Shown: positions 39,936-42,981 of the stretch, piece by piece | Layout: each line of letters starts with the position of its first letter | Position numbering within the stretch: the stretch's first letter is position 1 | NCBI GenBank assembly: GCA_003251535.1 | Contig: QKFD01000097.1 | Span: forward strand, 1 to 42,981 | DNA: 42,981 bases | Source: Chromatiales bacterium | GTDB lineage: Bacteria > Pseudomonadota > Gammaproteobacteria > Thiohalomonadales > Thiohalomonadaceae | Reading direction: 5' to 3' | Made by a program: the position numbers and the translations under genes | The notes under the pieces: model-generated | Seen by the model: the letters and a program-made list of their open reading frames with translations, nothing else | Told to the model about the DNA's origin: nothing | Database searches by the model: none

Positions 39936-40970
39936 ATGCGACGCCTCCTCGCCCTCACTCTCCTGTTGTTCTCCCACGCCACGTTAGCCGCGCCCGATGG
40001 TGCCGAGCTGTTTGCCCAGGCCTGCGCCGGCTGCCACGGTCTCGACGGCCACGGTGGGGTGGGGGTGCCACTGGCCAATGCCGACTTCCTCGCCACCGTA
40101 AGCGATAACTATCTCTCCCGCACCATCCGGGAGGGACGTCCAGGGCGGGTGATGCCGGCCCATAGAAACTTCAGTGACGCCCAGATCACCGCCTTGGTGG
40201 CCTTCATCCGCAGCTGGCAGCCGGCCGATCGCCCCTCCCCGCAGGAGGATTGGAAGCCCATCCAGGGGGATGCGCAGGCGGGCAAGGCGCTCTTCGCCAA
40301 CCACTGTGCCACCTGCCATGGCACCAAGGGTGAAGGGGGCCACGGGACGGGCGTCACCTATTCGCGGCCCCGCGACTTCCCCATCATCCCGCCGGCCTTG
40401 AACAACGTCGGTTTCCTCTACTCCGCCTCAGATCGGCTCATCCGCGCCACCATCCAGCATGGTCGCGCCGGTACCCCTATGGCCTCCTTTGCCGACCGCC
40501 TCTCCCCCAAGGAGATGGATGATGTGGTGGCCTATGTGCGGAGTTTCAGTGAGGCGCCCATCCGCTGGGAGCGGGCGGAGAATGAGGCGCCGTTTTTGGC
40601 CGTCGATTCCCCCTACTCCTTAGAGGAGACGGTGGAGAATCTGAAGCGGGCCGCTATCGGCAAGAACTACCGCATCATTCGGGTGCAGACGCTGGAGAAT
40701 GGCCTCGCCCCAGCGGAGGAGGAGAACCCGAAGCAGGTGATCGTCTACTTCTGCAATTTCGATCAGATCAATAGCGCATTGACCATCGATCCGCGGGTGG
40801 GGCTGTTTATGCCGTGCCGGATCACCGCCGTGGAGTGGGAGGGGGAGGTGAAGTTGATGGCGATGAATCCCAAATATATGAGCCGTCTGTTCAACAATGC
40901 CGAACTGGATCGCTCTTGTGAGACGCTCCATCAACAGTATTTGGAAATCATGGAGGAGGCGACGCTGTGA
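39936..40970 (+). CDS. Dihaem cytochrome c fused to DUF302 domain
   Basis: A 344-residue exported protein. A signal peptide (1-18) precedes two cytochrome c domains with CAGCH (30-34) and CATCH (124-128). Candidate axial methionines are in RVMPAHRNFSD and GTPMASF. From about residue 205 a DUF302 domain follows (LEETVENLKRAAIGKNYRIIRVQTLENGL to the end). The combination suggests a periplasmic electron carrier with a small-ligand or sulfur-related binding domain; the partner is unknown. It is coupled (GTGA) to a second DUF302 gene. Confidence 0.85.
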   Translation: MRRLLALTLLLFSHATLAAPDGAELFAQACAGCHGLDGHGGVGVPLANADFLATVSDNYLSRTIREGRPGRVMPAHRNFSDAQITALVAFIRSWQPADRPSPQEDWKPIQGDAQAGKALFANHCATCHGTKGEGGHGTGVTYSRPRDFPIIPPALNNVGFLYSASDRLIRATIQHGRAGTPMASFADRLSPKEMDDVVAYVRSFSEAPIRWERAENEAPFLAVDSPYSLEETVENLKRAAIGKNYRIIRVQTLENGLAPAEEENPKQVIVYFCNFDQINSALTIDPRVGLFMPCRITAVEWEGEVKLMAMNPKYMSRLFNNAELDRSCETLHQQYLEIMEEATL

Positions 40971-41416
40971 TCCTGCGTACTCTGCTGGCCCTCCTGCTGT
41001 TGCTGGTTACCGCGGGGGTACGGGCCGATGACATGATGATGGTGCGCTCCTCCCTCGCCTTTGAAGAGGCGATGTTGGCATTGCAGCACGCCATCGTTGA
41101 GCACGGCTACACCGTCTCCCGGGTGCAGCGGGTGGATATCGGTTTGACCGCGAGCGGCTATCAGACCGATAAATACCGCATCGTCTTCCTCGGCAAGCTG
41201 GATGAGGTGCGGGAGCTGACCGCCCGCTATCCCCAGCTCATTCCCTATCTCCCCATCAAGGTGACCATCTTCGCCGAAGGGGAGGAGACCTTGGTGGCCA
41301 CCTTTGACCCCTCCTTGTTCCGCGAGTTGGTCCCCGATAGCGAGGCGCGTTTCCTCTTTATGCGCTGGAAGAACGATCTCCACTCCATCCTGGAGGATGT
41401 GCGGCTGGGTAAATAG
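40967..41416 (+). CDS. Exported DUF302-domain protein
   Basis: A 149-residue protein. The signal peptide (1 to about 20, ending GVRA-DD) leads to a single DUF302 domain: SLAFEEAMLALQHAIVEHGYTVSRVQRVDIGL, then YRIVFLGKLDEV and VTIFAEGEETLVATFDPSLF. It starts with GTG that overlaps the upstream TGA, after GGAGGAGG. It resembles the C-terminal domain of its neighbour, so the two may pair or be an old duplication. Confidence 0.83.
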   Translation: MILRTLLALLLLLVTAGVRADDMMMVRSSLAFEEAMLALQHAIVEHGYTVSRVQRVDIGLTASGYQTDKYRIVFLGKLDEVRELTARYPQLIPYLPIKVTIFAEGEETLVATFDPSLFRELVPDSEARFLFMRWKNDLHSILEDVRLGK

Positions 41417-41451
41417 CGAGCCGTAGGCTAGGAGGCTGAGGGGCGCGGCTC

Positions 41452-42981
41452 TTAGGCGCTCTTGGTGAGGTTCGCCATGGTCCGGTTGAGCTGATCTTCG
41501 ATGTTGCGCTTGTACTTGAGGAAGTGGATGGTCTGCACTTTGCCCAGGCCATCTTCCCCTAGGATGGCGCGGGACATCCCGATATCGGTGATGTAGATGG
41601 GGTAGGGTTGGCCCCCTTCGCGCAGACTCAGGATGTAGCGGGTGACGGCTGGGAAGAGATCACTACCGTACTCCAGGGTGGTGAACTCCTGCTCCTCCAC
41701 ATAGAGGCGAAACTCCGCCTTGCCACTGGTGTCGGCATCGACGATCACCTGGAGGCTGAAGTAGTGTTTGCCGGGGATGTGGTACTCCGGTGGGCGCCGC
41801 TCCACACTCCACTGGCTGGTCTGGGCCCCGCTCTCCTGCCGTACCAGGTAGAACTCCATCTCCTCCGCCCCAGCCATCGGGTGGCCCTCCTGCACCAGAA
41901 AGTTGACCCGATTGAGCACCGCCTCAAAGAAGCGGCTGTACTGGCTGATGAGGGCGCTGGCGTCGTAGAACGGTTGGCGTTGGTGGAACAGGGAGCCGCG
42001 CTCATCTAGCACATAGATATCCACCTCCTCCCCCACTGGGCGGTAGAAGAACTGCACCGAGCCCGGCCTATTGGCCTCATAGAGGATGGGGAGCGGGGTG
42101 TCGCGCAGGGCGTAGCGATCAAACACAGTGGGGATGTATTGGGCCAGGGGGGTTCCCAGTTGGCGGATGAGGAGGGAGAGATTGTCAAACGCCCGGTACT
42201 GCGGCACCGCGTTGTCAAAGGTGATGAGTACGTAGCCACTCTGCACCTGGAGCACGTAGCGTGGTGGTATTTGCGCTGGGGTGGCGAAGCAGGTGATGAG
42301 GTCGTGGAACAGCTCGCTGATGCGCTGCTCCACGGTCTTGCCCCGCAGCGTTACCGCCCCGTGGACGTGGATCTCCGGTGGGGCCTCACCGCGGGAAGGG
42401 GGGGCGCGATTGAAGTACTCCATCAGCGACTCCATCAACCCCCGGGCGCCGGTGTAGTGGAACACCTGGACCTCGCGCCAGGAGGTGAGCAGCACGAGAT
42501 CCAGCTCCTGCACCAGGTTGTCCCGCATGGCGCCATAACAGAGGGCGTCGTTGCGCCCACCGGAGAGCGCCTTGTGGATCGCCTGGGCGGTGAATAGATC
42601 GACCCCCGCATTGACGAACATCACCGCCCGCAACACCCGGGCGCTGGGGGCGGCGTAGTCCTGCACCGAGGCGTTCTCTACCAGATCGTGGGAGAAGGTC
42701 CGCGCCAGCCGCTGCACAATGGCGTTGAGCTCATTGATGGTGAAGTGGCTCTTGGTGGAGTGGACCAACACATTGGTAGAGCGATCCATGATCTTGTTGA
42801 AGTAGCACCAGGCCAGTAGTTCAACAATGCCGCGGGAGCGCTTGATGGGCAGGGACATATTGAGCCCCTCCACCGGGATGGCACCCCGGAACAGCTGCCA
42901 GCTGCTCTGGTTATCCTCCGTGAGCGCCTCATAGATGGTGAGCTGGGACTCCAGCAACGAGTCGGTGATACCGCGGTTGAT
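41452..42981 (-). CDS. cyaA: Class I adenylate cyclase (CyaA), C-terminal part
   Basis: Partial at the right edge: the frame is still open at the last base, giving about 509 residues of a protein usually 850-950 long. Matching parts of class I cyclases include LLAWCYFNKIMDRSTNVLVHS, LDLVLLTSWREVQVFHYTG and the late QFFYRPVGEEVDIYVLDERG. The catalytic N-terminal domain lies outside the window. It makes cyclic AMP for CRP-type control. It is convergent with the DUF302 gene. Confidence 0.88.
   Translation of the reverse strand: MNRGITDSLLESQLTIYEALTEDNQSSWQLFRGAIPVEGLNMSLPIKRSRGIVELLAWCYFNKIMDRSTNVLVHSTKSHFTINELNAIVQRLARTFSHDLVENASVQDYAAPSARVLRAVMFVNAGVDLFTAQAIHKALSGGRNDALCYGAMRDNLVQELDLVLLTSWREVQVFHYTGARGLMESLMEYFNRAPPSRGEAPPEIHVHGAVTLRGKTVEQRISELFHDLITCFATPAQIPPRYVLQVQSGYVLITFDNAVPQYRAFDNLSLLIRQLGTPLAQYIPTVFDRYALRDTPLPILYEANRPGSVQFFYRPVGEEVDIYVLDERGSLFHQRQPFYDASALISQYSRFFEAVLNRVNFLVQEGHPMAGAEEMEFYLVRQESGAQTSQWSVERRPPEYHIPGKHYFSLQVIVDADTSGKAEFRLYVEEQEFTTLEYGSDLFPAVTRYILSLREGGQPYPIYITDIGMSRAILGEDGLGKVQTIHFLKYKRNIEDQLNRTMANLTKSA

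Noticed and set aside
1-42981. tRNA, rRNA, transposase or phage integrase
   Set aside because: No conserved tRNA T-loop with matching stems, no rRNA-like stretch, and no transposase or integrase motif was found by eye.

Overview
The window looks like a chromosomal segment of a GC-rich gammaproteobacterium. The best lineage clues are a class I (CyaA-type) adenylate cyclase, a divergently arranged lptM-lysA-dapF block, and the iron-transport, GtrA and DUF302-cytochrome neighbours. A sulfur-oxidising or Chromatiales-like host would fit the DUF302/cytochrome pair, but that is a weak inference. No rRNA, tRNA, CRISPR array or transposase was recognised.

Layout, left to right. (1) Positions 334-11969 are one leftward, twelve-gene tellurium-resistance-type (Ter) operon. 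In transcription order it holds a TerD paralog, TerZ, a TerD-vWA fusion, TerA, TerB, TerC, a second TerD, two short TerY vWA proteins, a TerY with a C-terminal zinc domain, a PP2C phosphatase and a protein kinase. A good sigma70-type promoter lies at 12087-12115. (2) Positions 12190-17190 hold the Ter-associated biosynthetic module. A rightward ATP-grasp ligase faces a tightly coupled leftward operon: PRTase_2/TRSP, HAD phosphatase, PRTase_1 with a Pelota-like tail, and an HpcH/HpaI (CitE-like) lyase. This set was predicted in published comparative genomics to make a nucleoside-like metabolite for the Ter stress response. (3) Positions 17465-21378 are a ferric-iron ABC transporter. Its Fur-box-like operator overlaps the promoter, and an intrinsic terminator lies between the binding-protein gene and the permease gene.

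(4) Positions 21651-25635 are the least familiar stretch. It carries a glycine-pentad repeat protein and a leftward cluster of three HMA-fold-like proteins that lack the metal-binding CxxC. The same cluster has a DUF5132 protein and a protein that is 88% exact 22-residue repeats. A translationally coupled pair of unknown proteins follows. (5) Positions 25632-28603 hold a YjiN/DUF445 membrane protein, an NlpC/P60 lipoprotein and a ferredoxin-flavoprotein reductase. (6) Positions 28604-32755 look like an inserted island. About 950 bp of apparently non-coding DNA precedes a 1000-residue exported protein, whose transglutaminase-fold domain has lost the catalytic cysteine and whose C-terminus is membrane-spanning. 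Its 3' end overlaps the gene of a 77-residue membrane protein, as in toxin/immunity-like pairs.

(7) Positions 32878-42981 are mostly housekeeping genes: a ferritin-like/VIT1 iron exporter, a GT2 glycosyltransferase with GtrA, a small orphan protein, a GST, dapF, a CoA-binding protein, a methyltransferase, lysA, lptM (44 codons), a dihaem cytochrome-DUF302 fusion with a separate DUF302 protein, and the C-terminal part of cyaA running off the right edge.

All calls come from reading the sequence. No database search, structure prediction or composition calculation was run.
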